A DNA stretch of 64,000 bases from contig JADKAQ010000020.1 of assembly GCA_016719105.1 (NCBI GenBank), positions 122,202 through 186,201 on the forward strand. The letters are read 5' to 3'. The notes below the pieces were generated by a model. It was given only the letters and a program-made list of their open reading frames with translations. It made no database searches and had not been told where the DNA came from. The position numbers were made by a program, and so were the translations under genes. Positions 36,310 through 45,034 of the stretch are shown piece by piece. The DNA is from Gemmatimonadota bacterium. GTDB lineage: Bacteria; Gemmatimonadota; Gemmatimonadetes; Gemmatimonadales; Gemmatimonadaceae. Numbering within the stretch: the stretch's first letter is position 1; each line of letters starts with the position of its first letter.

Positions 36310-36477
36310 AGTCGATGAAATGGGGGAGAACGGGCACAATCGGCCGATTTCCGCTTGGCCCCGCGATTGCCCTTTCCTTCCGGGCGATCTGTGCGCTGGC
36401 GCACAGCGCGACCGTGACGCGCGACCAGTTCACCGAGCGAGCCGCCGGCCGGGTTCCCCCCAACTCCTCCACGTCCG

Positions 36478-37788
36478 ATGAGGCCCCCCGTGAGATCCAC
36501 CTCTCGTCGTTTCACATCGGCCCTCGGCGCCCTCGCCGCCGCCGTGCTCGCCGCATGCGACAACCAGGCGATGACCGAGCCTGTGCGCGCCGAGGAGCCG
36601 CTGGCCGCCGTGTGGTCCTCGAACACGACGCCGCCGGCGTCGATGGTCGAACTCGGCGACATGATCTTCAGCGACCAGAACCTCTCGCTGCGCCGCAACC
36701 AGTCGTGCGCGTCCTGTCACGACGCGCGATTCGGCTTCACGGCCCCCTCCAGCACGGTCAACGCGCACGGCGCGGTCATGGCCGGCTCCGTCCCCACGCG
36801 CTTCGGCAACCGTCGTCCGCCGAGCGCGGCGTATGCGGCGTTCAGCCCCGTGCTCTTCTTCGATGACGCAGACGGCGCGTGGGTCGGCGGCAACTTCTGG
36901 GATGGGCGCGCCACCGGCGCGCGCCTCGGAAATCCGGCGGCCGAGCAGGCGCTGGGTCCCTTCCTCAATCCGGTCGAGATGGCCCTCCCGGACGCGGCGT
37001 GCGTCGTCTATCGCATCTCGCAGTCGCGGTACGCCGCGCTCTGGCGCGCCAGCTGGGGCAACTCCATCGGTTCGATCAACTTCCCGGCGGCCTCCCGCAT
37101 GGCCGAGCTGTGCGGGCGAGAGGGGACGACCGTTCCCCTGTCGGCAACCGATCGGCAGCAACTCATGAAGGAGTACGATCGCGTGGGGTACTCGATCGCC
37201 GCCTTCGAGGCGTCGTCACGCGTGAGCCCCTTCAACTCCAAGTTCGACCAGGTGATGCGTGGCACCGCGCGTTTCACGCAGGACGAGATGGCCGGGTTGG
37301 CACTCTACAACGGGAAAGCAAACTGCGCCGCCTGTCACCCCATCGACGGCCAGCGCGCGATGCTGACCGACTTCACCTTCGACAACCTCGGTGTGCCGGC
37401 CAATCCCGAGAACCCGGCGACCCTCGCGGGCGGCTTCCGCGACTTCGGGCTCGGTGGTTTCCTGCGCGACGGCGACTTCTACGGTGCGCAGAAGGTCCCC
37501 ACGCTGCGCAATCTCGACAAGCGCCCCTCGCCGGTGATGGTGAAGTCGTTCATGCACAACGGCGTCTTCAAGTCAATCGAGCAGGTCGTGCACTTCTACA
37601 ACACCCGCGACGTCCTCCCGCGATGCGCCACAGGGATCGGGCCCAGCGATCCCCGCTTCGGCGTGACGTGCTGGCCCCGGCCGGAAGTCGCGGACAACGT
37701 CAACGGCGACGAACTCGGCAACCTGGGGCTGACGCCGGTCGAGGAGCGCATGCTCGTGCGATTCCTGCGCACGCTGAACGACAGGTAG
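36478..37788 (+). CDS. di-haem cytochrome c peroxidase (CcpA/MauG family)
   Basis: 436 aa. Lipoprotein-like signal with Cys in LAACDNQ near residue 22. Two c-type haem sites: CASCHDARFGF (about residue 78) and CAACHPIDG (about residue 282), with a family-type arrangement between them (FNSKFDQVMRG, EMAGLALYNGKANC). The conserved second-domain sequence KVPTLRNLDKRPSPVMVKSFMHNGVF follows. Family members reduce hydrogen peroxide with cytochrome electrons (CcpA) or oxidise protein or other substrates (MauG-like). Haem attachment needs a cytochrome c maturation system, and the CcdA/TlpA pair at 9.3 kb may contribute. The upstream repeats suggest response-regulator control. Confidence 0.88.
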   Translation: MRPPVRSTSRRFTSALGALAAAVLAACDNQAMTEPVRAEEPLAAVWSSNTTPPASMVELGDMIFSDQNLSLRRNQSCASCHDARFGFTAPSSTVNAHGAVMAGSVPTRFGNRRPPSAAYAAFSPVLFFDDADGAWVGGNFWDGRATGARLGNPAAEQALGPFLNPVEMALPDAACVVYRISQSRYAALWRASWGNSIGSINFPAASRMAELCGREGTTVPLSATDRQQLMKEYDRVGYSIAAFEASSRVSPFNSKFDQVMRGTARFTQDEMAGLALYNGKANCAACHPIDGQRAMLTDFTFDNLGVPANPENPATLAGGFRDFGLGGFLRDGDFYGAQKVPTLRNLDKRPSPVMVKSFMHNGVFKSIEQVVHFYNTRDVLPRCATGIGPSDPRFGVTCWPRPEVADNVNGDELGNLGLTPVEERMLVRFLRTLNDR

Positions 37789-37810
37789 TGGGGTACTGAA
37801 TCGACGCGAG

Positions 37811-37854
37811 GAGGGGACGCAGGTTCCGGCTCTGGCCGGGGCGCGCGTCCCCTC
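37811..37854. terminator. hairpin between convergent genes
   Basis: Outer arms GAGGGGACGC (37811-37820) and GCGTCCCCTC (37845-37854) enclose an inner CCGGC/GCCGG stem. It follows the di-haem peroxidase stop by 22 bp. The remaining gap up to 38014 has no gene. Confidence 0.6.
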
Positions 37855-38014
37855 TTCCGCGTTCACGCCACGCCGGCGATTCCGGCGTTCCCGCGCGAGA
37901 TGTCGCTGGCTCCCTCGCCCGGGGCGCACGGTCGCGTCGTCGTCGCCGTCGTGAAGCCGATCTCGGCAACGATCGGTTGCCGGTCATCCGGGTGCGCGTC
38001 GACGGCACTCACGG

Positions 38015-39049
38015 TCACGGGTCGCGAACCGACGCACGCTCCGCGCGCGCCTTGATCCCCAGCAGCATCCCGCGCTCCATGATGAAGTGCGCCGGCTCCA
38101 GGAGGTAGAACCCTAACGCGGCCAGCGGAATCGCCGCGAACGATGGGCGTCCCGGACCGCGCGTGTGCACGAGCAAGCGGGACGTGGCGCTGTCGACCGG
38201 GACGACGACAAATCGCCCCCATTGGTCCAGCGTCATCGACCGCGGCGGATCCCACTCCGTGATACGCCACCCCAGCTCGGTGCCGAAGCGTCCCCCCAGG
38301 TAGTCCGGCTGCGTGGCGCGCACGAGGTCGCCCACTTGTCGCGACTGCCACGTCGGGACGAGCGAATCCACGTTATGCACCTCGTCGCCAAAGGCGCGCT
38401 CGAGCCAGTCGTAGCTGTAGAAACCGGCCCGGTCCTGCCCCAACTGCGCCAGCCACGGCCAGACACGGTCGGCCGGCGCGTGCACGGTCACGCCATGGTC
38501 CACGCGATACGCGGGAGCCTCCTCGAAGGGCGTGGCAGGTGCAACGCGCACCGCCCGTTCGCTCGCCGTCGTCCCCCACGCCATGTGCCACGGGCGCGCG
38601 ACGATCAGGACCGCGGTAACGGCGAGCGCGCCGTACGCCACGCCGGCGCCGAGTCGGTCGCGCAGCCGGGGGCGGTCCAGGACGATCGGGTAGTCGCCGG
38701 TGGTGAAGGTCGGCGTGTGGATCTCGGGGTGCGTGCAACGCGCCCACCAGCGCACGAGGGCACAGAAGGCCAAGCCGATCGCCAGCCCCAACAACGACCA
38801 CAGGCCGATCCCCGCCAGCCGCAAGAGACCGGCGGAGGCGAAGGTGGCGGCGAAGGTCACGACCTCGGCGCGACGTCGCAGGCGCTCGACGCCGAAAATC
38901 GCACACGCGGCGAAGAGGAATCCCCCCATGGACACGAGCCACAGCGGGGTGACGATCCACGGCGACGCACGACCGGCCGCCCACATCCCGGCCCCGGCGT
39001 GCGCCAGGGCGTGCAGCAGGAGGAAGCCGGCCAGGAGAAGCGGACGCAT
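38015..39049 (-). CDS. membrane protein with C-terminal SRPBCC domain
   Basis: 344 aa from the ATG at 39049. Residues 1-170 contain four to five hydrophobic helices (LLLAGFLLLHALAHAGAG; GLWSLLGLAIGLAFCALV; VAYGALAVTAVLIVARPW). A cytosolic or periplasmic START/SRPBCC-like domain follows (YRVDHGVTVHAPADRVWPWL, GRFGTELGWRITEWDPPRSM, LLVHTRGPGRPS), the polyketide-cyclase/Bet v1 fold that binds lipids or other hydrophobic ligands. Homologues with this architecture are usually annotated only as SRPBCC family. No operon partner is seen. The TTA in AALGFYLL is in GTTAGG. Confidence 0.7.
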   Translation of the reverse strand: MRPLLLAGFLLLHALAHAGAGMWAAGRASPWIVTPLWLVSMGGFLFAACAIFGVERLRRRAEVVTFAATFASAGLLRLAGIGLWSLLGLAIGLAFCALVRWWARCTHPEIHTPTFTTGDYPIVLDRPRLRDRLGAGVAYGALAVTAVLIVARPWHMAWGTTASERAVRVAPATPFEEAPAYRVDHGVTVHAPADRVWPWLAQLGQDRAGFYSYDWLERAFGDEVHNVDSLVPTWQSRQVGDLVRATQPDYLGGRFGTELGWRITEWDPPRSMTLDQWGRFVVVPVDSATSRLLVHTRGPGRPSFAAIPLAALGFYLLEPAHFIMERGMLLGIKARAERASVRDP

Positions 39050-39115
39050 GATCCCCAGCGTCGCTGGTGGCAGGGAGGCTGTCAATGGCGTCGCACCCGA
39101 GGCGGCCCGACACGA

Positions 39116-39149
39116 CACAGGGGGCGAACCCGAAGGTTCACCCCCTGTG
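39116..39149. promoter_or_regulatory. strong hairpin in a divergent intergenic region
   Basis: CACAGGGGGCGAACC (39116-39130) pairs with GGTTCACCCCCTGTG (39135-39149) apart from one G-T wobble, loop CGAA. It lies between the starts of two divergent genes, so it is not an ordinary terminator; a 5'-UTR structure or an unannotated small RNA terminator are alternatives. No U-run follows on either strand. Confidence 0.5.
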
Positions 39150-39444
39150 CGCCCGAAGCGATGACGGCTTGGTCCAACGCTTCAGCGTGCCAGCACTTCG
39201 TTGCCACCAGGTACAACCGAGAGACATGTCAGGGACATACTCTGGGGAGGGGCTGTACCGAGGATTGCCGCCGTGGCGGGAAACTGTCGACGGTGTTCGT
39301 CGCGCGCCAGCCGGATACCTGACTTTGTTGAGAGCATTTACAATCGACTTAACGTCGGCCCGGTTTCGGCATCAAATGGGGTGAGGCATTCACACACCCT
39401 ATCGCCCGGACGCAGACGCGCCGGCGATCGTATTCGGAGGCAAT
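39150..39444 (+). other. leader region of the Spy/CpxP-like gene
   Basis: About 295 bp without a gene. It becomes relatively AT-rich near 39320-39355 (ctttgttgag, agcatttaca, atcgactta), with TACAAT as a possible -10 hexamer at about 39336. No well-spaced -35 is obvious. A long 5' UTR or additional regulatory sites could be here. Confidence 0.35.
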
Positions 39445-40158
39445 ATGACACGCACCACTCGCCACATCAGCGCCGCTGCGGCTGCGCTCACCCTTCTCGT
39501 GTCGGCCGGCGTTCAGGCGCAGACCGCCGATAGCACTCAACCCCCTCCGGCTCGCGGCATGCGCGGCGGGATGGGCCCACGCATGGCGCCCGGTGGCGAC
39601 GTCGGCCCCGGCCAGGGCGGCGGGATGCGCGGCATGCAGCAGGGACGTCGCGGTGGCGGCATGCGCCAGGGAGCGCCCGGACGGCGTGTCGGCGGCCAGT
39701 TTGGCCCGGGACGTGGGGCCTTCCTCCGCGGGATCACCCTCTCGACCGACCAGGAGAAGGCGCTGCGCGCGACGCAGGCCAAGCACCTGCTCGAGACCAA
39801 GCCGCTGATGCTCGAGATGCTCTCCGCTCGGACCGACGAGCAGCTCGCGCGGCTCAACGGTGACCAGAAGGCGCTCGACGCCGCGTCGGCGCGCGTGACG
39901 GCCACGCGCACGAGGCTCGATACGCTCCGCACCAAGCGGTCGCCGATCGAGACGCTGCGCTCGGTCCTCACCCCCGATCAGCAGAAGATTCTCGACAAGA
40001 ACCTGGCCGAGGGGCCGCAGAACCGGATGGGGCGTGCGGGGCAGGGCGGGCAGGGGATGCGCGGCTTCCGTGACGGGGCCGGCCCGCGTGGCTTCCGCGG
40101 TGGTCCGCCGCCGCGCCGCCCGGCGGGCGACGACGTCGAGCCGAACGACGAGCGGTAA
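39445..40158 (+). CDS. Spy/CpxP-like periplasmic protein with Gly/Arg/Met-rich tails
   Basis: 237 aa. Signal peptide to about residue 26 (GVQAQT). Residues 30-95 are Gly/Met/Arg-rich (MRGGMGPRMAPGG). A helical core of about 95-190 ends in an LTxxQ-type motif (VLTPDQQKILDKN), as in the CpxP/Spy/CnrX metal- and stress-sensing proteins. The C-terminal tail is again Gly/Arg/Pro-rich. Spy-type proteins are periplasmic ATP-independent chaperones, and CnrX types sense metals; the Met-rich tails would suit metal binding, which is inference. It is terminated by a classical hairpin. Confidence 0.65.
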   Translation: MTRTTRHISAAAAALTLLVSAGVQAQTADSTQPPPARGMRGGMGPRMAPGGDVGPGQGGGMRGMQQGRRGGGMRQGAPGRRVGGQFGPGRGAFLRGITLSTDQEKALRATQAKHLLETKPLMLEMLSARTDEQLARLNGDQKALDAASARVTATRTRLDTLRTKRSPIETLRSVLTPDQQKILDKNLAEGPQNRMGRAGQGGQGMRGFRDGAGPRGFRGGPPPRRPAGDDVEPNDER

Positions 40159-40180
40159 GCACCGACGCTGACGGACGAGG

Positions 40181-40219
40181 GCGGGGCCACACCGAGCATC
40201 GGGTGGCCCCGCACTTTTT
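40181..40219 (+). terminator. rho-independent terminator
   Basis: GCGGGGCCAC (40181-40190) and GTGGCCCCGC (40203-40212) form a perfect 10-bp stem followed by ACTTTTT (40213-40219), just after the Spy/CpxP-like gene and immediately before the TlpA-like gene. Confidence 0.92.
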
Positions 40220-40247
40220 CCCCGTTGGCCGGATATGCTTGGACACG

Positions 40248-40808
40248 ATGAACGCTCCCTCCCGCTGGCGTCGATGGCTCTCCCCGTGGAACCTGTTCAC
40301 CCTCGCGGTGCTGGTGTGGGCTGCCCCACGCCTCCTCCCGCATCTGGGGGCGGTGGCTGGCGTTCGGTCCGGCGGGAACGCGCGCCCGTCGTATCGGGTC
40401 GCCACCCTCGCCGGCGATACGCTCGGGTCTGAGTCGCTGCGCGGACAGGTCGTCCTCGTGAACTTCTGGGCGACCTGGTGTGGGCCCTGCCGTGTTGAGA
40501 TGCCGCTGCTGGAACGGATGTACGTGCGGCACCGCGATCGTGGCTTCGTCCTCCTGGGGCTGAGCGTCGATCGGGGGGGCGAGCAGGCGGTACGCGACTA
40601 CGTGCGCTCACGCGGGGTGACGTACCCGGTCGCCGTCGTGGGCGCGCGCGAGGAGGGCGCATTCGGCGGGGTGCGTGGCTATCCCACGTCGTACCTGCTG
40701 GATCGAAACGGCGTGGTGCGCCACGTGGTCATCGGCCCGCTGGCCCCCGCGACGCTCGAACTGGCGGTCCGTCGGCTGCTCGACGAGCCGGCGCCCACCG
40801 GTCGCTGA
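40248..40808 (+). CDS. TlpA/ResA-like thioredoxin, membrane-anchored
   Basis: 186 aa. One uncleaved N-terminal helix (LFTLAVLVWAAPRLL), then a thioredoxin domain with WATWCGPC at about residue 76 and a cis-Pro (YPTSYLLD). The central insertion typical of the TlpA/ResA branch is present. It is probably involved in cytochrome c or periplasmic disulfide reduction. The ATG at 40248 leaves the terminator upstream free. It is distinct from the 9.3-kb TlpA-like protein, whose active site is CENC. Confidence 0.85.
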   Translation: MNAPSRWRRWLSPWNLFTLAVLVWAAPRLLPHLGAVAGVRSGGNARPSYRVATLAGDTLGSESLRGQVVLVNFWATWCGPCRVEMPLLERMYVRHRDRGFVLLGLSVDRGGEQAVRDYVRSRGVTYPVAVVGAREEGAFGGVRGYPTSYLLDRNGVVRHVVIGPLAPATLELAVRRLLDEPAPTGR

Positions 40809-40834
40809 GTCGCGTCGGGGATCGGTGAATCGCC

Positions 40835-40862
40835 GCCGGCGGGCGCGGTGCGCCCCGCCGGC
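40835..40862. terminator. GC hairpin between convergent genes
   Basis: GCCGGCGGG (40835-40843) and CCCGCCGGC (40854-40862) with a 10-nt loop sit in the 54-bp gap between convergent stops, abutting the TAG in GCCTAAC. There is no U-run. Confidence 0.6.
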
Positions 40863-41729
40863 CTAACGAACGCCGACGGCCCCGTTGGCCGTCAGGACCG
40901 GAGTGGCGGCAGGCGAACGCACCCAGGCCAGGAAGCGCGCGGTCGCCCCGGACGGGACGGCCGCGGCCACGAGGTACGAATCGCGCACCAGGGGGTAGCG
41001 CCCCGAGGCCACCGCCTCGGGCGTCGGCTCCACGCCATCGAGCGCCAGCGCGCGAAGCCGTGCACCACCTTGCCGCACCACCGTGGCCGTCGTGATCCCG
41101 ATCGCCCCCGGCGACGCGAGGAGGGCCCGCTGCATGGCGTCGGTGTCGGCGACGATCGCCACGTGCGGCGCCATCGGTGCGCTCGTCAGGCACGCGACGC
41201 CGCGGCGGAGCACCTCCATGTCCACCTCCGACTCCGCCCGCGCCACGACCGACATGGCCACGGGTTCCTCGCGCCCGGTGACCGTGCGCCAGGCTGGCGG
41301 GCCACCGGTGAAGACGGCGCACAGCTGCGTGGCGCTGATCGCTCGCGCCGGCGCCCCTGCATTCACGCCGATGACGACGGCGGTCGTCGCCACTCGATGC
41401 GGGGTGAAGCCCTCGCGGACGAGGGCGGCGGTGTCGAGCCCGTGGCTCGCGAGGGCGATGTCGATGCGCCCCTCGCGCAGCGCCGCCAGGCGCGCCCCGC
41501 TCCCCATCCCCTTCCCGATCACGATCACCGTCGCCGGGTGCTCGCGCTGATACGCCTCGGCCAGGGCGGCGACGAGTGGCAGCACCCCGTTGGAGCCGTC
41601 CACGCGCACGGTGTCAAAAGCGACTGATGGGGGCGGCCCGGCGGCCGCGGCATCGAGCCCCCTCGCGGAAAGGACGGCGACTCCGGCGAGTGCCAGCAGG
41701 AACGGTGACGAGAAGGGGAGCCGGGGCAC
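40863..41729 (-). CDS. PstS-like periplasmic substrate-binding protein
   Basis: 288 aa from a GTG that gives a signal peptide (FLLALAGVAVLSARGLDAAA). Residues then follow the PBP-like fold of the PstS family: VRVDGSNGVLPLVAALAEAY, GKGMGSGARLAALREGRIDIA, AITTATVVRQGG-like later strands. Members bind phosphate or, in one branch, tungstate/molybdate-like oxyanions. No pstC/A/B genes are adjacent, so it may be an orphan or part of a regulated scavenging set. Possibly related to the Pho-like box at 36.3 kb, but this is speculative. Confidence 0.65.
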   Translation of the reverse strand: MPRLPFSSPFLLALAGVAVLSARGLDAAAAGPPPSVAFDTVRVDGSNGVLPLVAALAEAYQREHPATVIVIGKGMGSGARLAALREGRIDIALASHGLDTAALVREGFTPHRVATTAVVIGVNAGAPARAISATQLCAVFTGGPPAWRTVTGREEPVAMSVVARAESEVDMEVLRRGVACLTSAPMAPHVAIVADTDAMQRALLASPGAIGITTATVVRQGGARLRALALDGVEPTPEAVASGRYPLVRDSYLVAAAVPSGATARFLAWVRSPAATPVLTANGAVGVR

Positions 41730-41854
41730 GGACGTGTAGGCGCGAGGGAGGTGAGGGGAGGTCCGCCGGAGGATGCGTGCTCGCCCCCGTGGTCGCAACG
41801 GTGCGGGTGCCTGCTCCGTAGCTTGCGAGCAACTCACCCCAACCCCGGACCCCC

Positions 41855-44023
41855 ATGCGTCGCCTGCGCCTCGCGTGCGCCCTCCTCGTCGCCCCGGTCG
41901 TCGTCGCCACCCCCGCGGTCGCACAGCCAGCGGCCGCCGTCTCGCTGGACCGCCTCACGCACTACCCGTTTCCCTCCGAGCTGAACGCCGCGGCACGCGC
42001 CAATCGGATGGTCTGGGCGTTCAACGAGGCCGGGGTCCGCAACCTGTACGTGGCCGAGGGGCCCGACTTCACCCCGCGTCGCCTGACCAACTACACGCAG
42101 GATGACGGGCAGGAGCTCACCTCGGTGCAGCTGACGGCCGACGGCCGCTACGTGGTCTACGTGCGCGGCGGTGACCACGGCTCCAACTTCGACGACGCGC
42201 TCCCGGTCAACCCGCTGGGGACGTTGCAGCCGGTGCGCGTGCAACTGTGGAGCATCCCGTTCGAGGGGGGCGAGCCCCGGTCCCTGGGCGAGGGGGACTC
42301 GCCGGCCGTGTCGCCCAAGGGCGACGTCGTCGCCTTCGAACGCGACAACCAGGTCTGGTCGGTCCCGATCGACGGCTCGAAGCCGGCGGCCCGCCTCTTC
42401 ACGGCGCGCGGAAGCAACGGTGATCCGCAGTGGTGTCCCGATGGGGATCACCTCGCCTTCGTTTCCAATCGTGGCGACCACGCCTACATCGGGATCTACC
42501 ACGGCCCCGAGTCGCCCCTCACGTACGTGTCGCCCTCCACCAACCGCGACGGGTCGCCACGCTGGTCGCCCGACGGCACGCGCATCGTCTTCGTGCGCCG
42601 CCCGGGCGCAGGCGGCCCGGCGCAGAACATCCTCGAGCAGCGCCCGACGGCCTGGTCACTCTACACCGCCGATGCCGGCACGGGCGATGCGCGACTGCTC
42701 TGGACGTCGCCCAACACGCTGCGCGGCTCCGTCCCCAATACGCATGGCGGGACGAACCTGCATTGGGCGGCGGGAGGGCGCATCGTCTTCCTCTCCTACA
42801 TGGATGGGTGGCCGCACCTCTATTCGATCGCCGAGACGGGCGGGACGCCGCTCCTCCTCACGCCGGGGAACTACATGGCGGAGTACATCCGCCTCTCGCC
42901 GGACGGGAAGACGCTGGTCTTCGCGGGTAACACGGGCCCCTCGCCCGACGACCTGCACCGCCGGCACGTGGTCGCTGTCCCGGTGGACCGTGCCGCCCCG
43001 CGCGTGCTCACCCCGGGGGCAGGGCTCGAATGGACGCCGATCATCCTCGGCGACGGCGCGACGGTCGCCTACATCGCCGCCACGGCGCAGCGTCCCCCGC
43101 TTCCCACGGTCGCCCCGTTAGGCGGTGGCAGCGCGCGCACCCTCGCGGCCGATCGCGTCCCGGCCGACTTCCCCAGCGCCCGGCTCGTGACCCCGAAGGC
43201 GGTGACCTACACGGCGGAAGATGGCCTCGTCGTGCAGGCCCAACTGTTCGATGCCGCCCCGGTCGCTCGCGGGGGCGCGGCGACGCGTCGCCCGGCCATC
43301 GTCTACGTGCACGGCGGCCCGCCGCGCCAGATGCTGCTCGGCTGGCACTACTCCGATTACTACACCAACGCGTACGCGATGAACCAGTACCTCGCCTCCA
43401 AGGGGTACGTGGTGCTGTCGGTCAACTATCGCCTGGGGATCGGCTACGGCTACGAGTTCCACCAGCCACCGGCGGCCGGGGCGCGCGGCGCCGCCGAGTA
43501 CCTGGACGTGAAGGCGGCGGCGCTGTACCTGCGCACCCTGCCGCAGGTCGACTCCACGAAGATCGGGATCTACGGCGGCTCGTACGGCGGCTACCTCACG
43601 GCGCTGGCGTTAGGCAGGAACTCCGACCTCTTTGCCGCGGGGGTCGACATTCACGGCGTGCACGACATGTCGGCGTCGGCCTCCGGGGCCGGCGCGGCGT
43701 TGCAGGCCGCGATGGGCGGCGGCTCGCGCTTCGAGCCCACCGACCGCGACAAGGCGCTCGAGGTGGCCTGGCAGTCGTCGCCGGTGTCGGCGGTGAAGGG
43801 CTGGCGCTCCCCTGTCCTGCTCATCCACGGCGACGACGATCGCAACGTCCGCTTCTCGCAGACGGTCGACCTCGCGCGCCGCCTCGCGATGCAGGGGGTC
43901 GACTACGAAGAGATGGTCATCGTCGACGACACGCACCACTGGATGCGCCACGCCAACCAGCGTCGCGTGAATGCCGCCATCGCCGCCTACTTCGACCGCA
44001 AGCTGAAGGGCGCGGTGCAGTAG
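41855..44023 (+). CDS. S9 family prolyl oligopeptidase-type peptidase (second copy)
   Basis: 722 aa. Signal peptide to about residue 24 (PAVAQP), TolB-like beta-propeller repeats (SPKGDVVAFERDN, SPDGTRIVFVRRPG, SPDGKTLVFAGNTG), then the peptidase S9 domain. Ser nucleophile in YGGSYGGYLTAL, Asp in HGDDDRNVRFS, His in DDTHHWMRH. This architecture is the DPP-IV/acylaminoacyl-peptidase type. It is a periplasmic or secreted exopeptidase. Both TTA codons are in GTTAGGC. Confidence 0.9.
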   Translation: MRRLRLACALLVAPVVVATPAVAQPAAAVSLDRLTHYPFPSELNAAARANRMVWAFNEAGVRNLYVAEGPDFTPRRLTNYTQDDGQELTSVQLTADGRYVVYVRGGDHGSNFDDALPVNPLGTLQPVRVQLWSIPFEGGEPRSLGEGDSPAVSPKGDVVAFERDNQVWSVPIDGSKPAARLFTARGSNGDPQWCPDGDHLAFVSNRGDHAYIGIYHGPESPLTYVSPSTNRDGSPRWSPDGTRIVFVRRPGAGGPAQNILEQRPTAWSLYTADAGTGDARLLWTSPNTLRGSVPNTHGGTNLHWAAGGRIVFLSYMDGWPHLYSIAETGGTPLLLTPGNYMAEYIRLSPDGKTLVFAGNTGPSPDDLHRRHVVAVPVDRAAPRVLTPGAGLEWTPIILGDGATVAYIAATAQRPPLPTVAPLGGGSARTLAADRVPADFPSARLVTPKAVTYTAEDGLVVQAQLFDAAPVARGGAATRRPAIVYVHGGPPRQMLLGWHYSDYYTNAYAMNQYLASKGYVVLSVNYRLGIGYGYEFHQPPAAGARGAAEYLDVKAAALYLRTLPQVDSTKIGIYGGSYGGYLTALALGRNSDLFAAGVDIHGVHDMSASASGAGAALQAAMGGGSRFEPTDRDKALEVAWQSSPVSAVKGWRSPVLLIHGDDDRNVRFSQTVDLARRLAMQGVDYEEMVIVDDTHHWMRHANQRRVNAAIAAYFDRKLKGAVQ

Positions 44024-44054
44024 CCGAACGCCGAGGGGAGGTCGCGAGATGAAA

Positions 44055-44088
44055 AGGCGGGCCGTCGCACACACGCGACGGCCCGCCT
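44055..44088 (-). terminator. intrinsic terminator for the DsbA-like gene
   Basis: 14-bp perfect arms (44055-44068 and 44075-44088, loop ACACAC) lie just past the stop of the minus-strand DsbA-like gene. On that strand a TTTTC run follows the stem. It can also serve the convergent S9 peptidase. Confidence 0.85.
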
Positions 44089-44104
44089 CGCATCTGCCGG
44101 CCAC

Positions 44105-44785
44105 TCAGCGCCCGCCCTTGCCGCCGTACTCCTTCAGGACCGCATCCATCCCCTTCACGAACACGTCGGTGGGGAGCGCCCCGGGGACGACCTCGCCATT
44201 GATGAAGAAGGTCGGCGTCCCGCGCACGAAGAGCGAGCGCGCGAGGACGTTGTTGCGTTGCAGCTGCTCGCCCACCGCCTTCCCCTTCATGCACGTCCCG
44301 AAGCGCGACATGTCGAGCTTGATCCGCGTGGCGTACGTCGACATCTGCTCGCGCGCGTTCGCCGCCTTCATCCACTCCTTGCGCTTGTCGTACAGCACGT
44401 CGTGCATCGGGAAGAACTTCCCCTGCTCGGCGGCGCAGATCGACGCCTCGGCGGCATGCTCCGAGTTGGGGAACATCCCGATGGTGAACGGGACGAACTT
44501 CCAGTACACCCGCCCCTTGTTGATGTACAGCGAGTCGAAGACCGGCTGCGTTTCGCGGAAGAACTTCTCGCAGTAGCCGCAGCCGAAGTCGGCGAATTCG
44601 ACCACCCACACGTCGGCCGAAGGATTCCCGCGCTGGTACCCCACGCCATCCAGCGCGACGGTGCGCTCGCCGGACTTCACCAGCATCCGCGAGACCATCT
44701 GCGCGTGCGCCGGGGCGGCGGCCAGGGGGAGGGCGGCGAGCACGCCGAGCAGGGCGGCGATGCGGGTGAGGCGGTGCAGGGACAT
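44105..44785 (-). CDS. DsbA-like secreted thioredoxin-fold protein
   Basis: 226 aa from ATG 44785; an in-frame ATG at 44815 adds ten residues. Signal peptide to AAPAHAQ, then a thioredoxin fold with active site FGCGYCEKFF and cis-Pro loop RGTPTFFING, the DsbA/DsbG/BdbD pattern with a helical insertion (EASICAAEQGKFFPMHDVLY). It probably acts as periplasmic thiol oxidant or isomerase. It diverges from msrA, another redox-repair enzyme, separated by about 250 bp. Confidence 0.85.
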   Translation of the reverse strand: MSLHRLTRIAALLGVLAALPLAAAPAHAQMVSRMLVKSGERTVALDGVGYQRGNPSADVWVVEFADFGCGYCEKFFRETQPVFDSLYINKGRVYWKFVPFTIGMFPNSEHAAEASICAAEQGKFFPMHDVLYDKRKEWMKAANAREQMSTYATRIKLDMSRFGTCMKGKAVGEQLQRNNVLARSLFVRGTPTFFINGEVVPGALPTDVFVKGMDAVLKEYGGKGGR

Positions 44786-45034
44786 CGGGGCGAGGATCGG
44801 GGTGCGGTGCGGCATGCCGGAAAGCTACAGGGCATCTCACGAATAGTCGCCGGCACGCCGGCGCCCGGTGCCGGCCACCAGCAGGTCGTGCGGTGGAGTC
44901 TAGTGCCCGAAGGTACCCGCGGCAGCACCCCCGGGTCCGGCGGGGGGATCGATGATCCCACGTCCGGCCCCCCCTCCCCGCACGATGGGAGCGAATCGGC
45001 CGCACCAGGTATTCATCCCTTTGGACCCGAACCG

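Noticed and set aside
37863..38351. Small minus-strand gene after the SRPBCC gene
   Set aside because: No start, no homology and it overlaps the SRPBCC coding region in a shadow frame.
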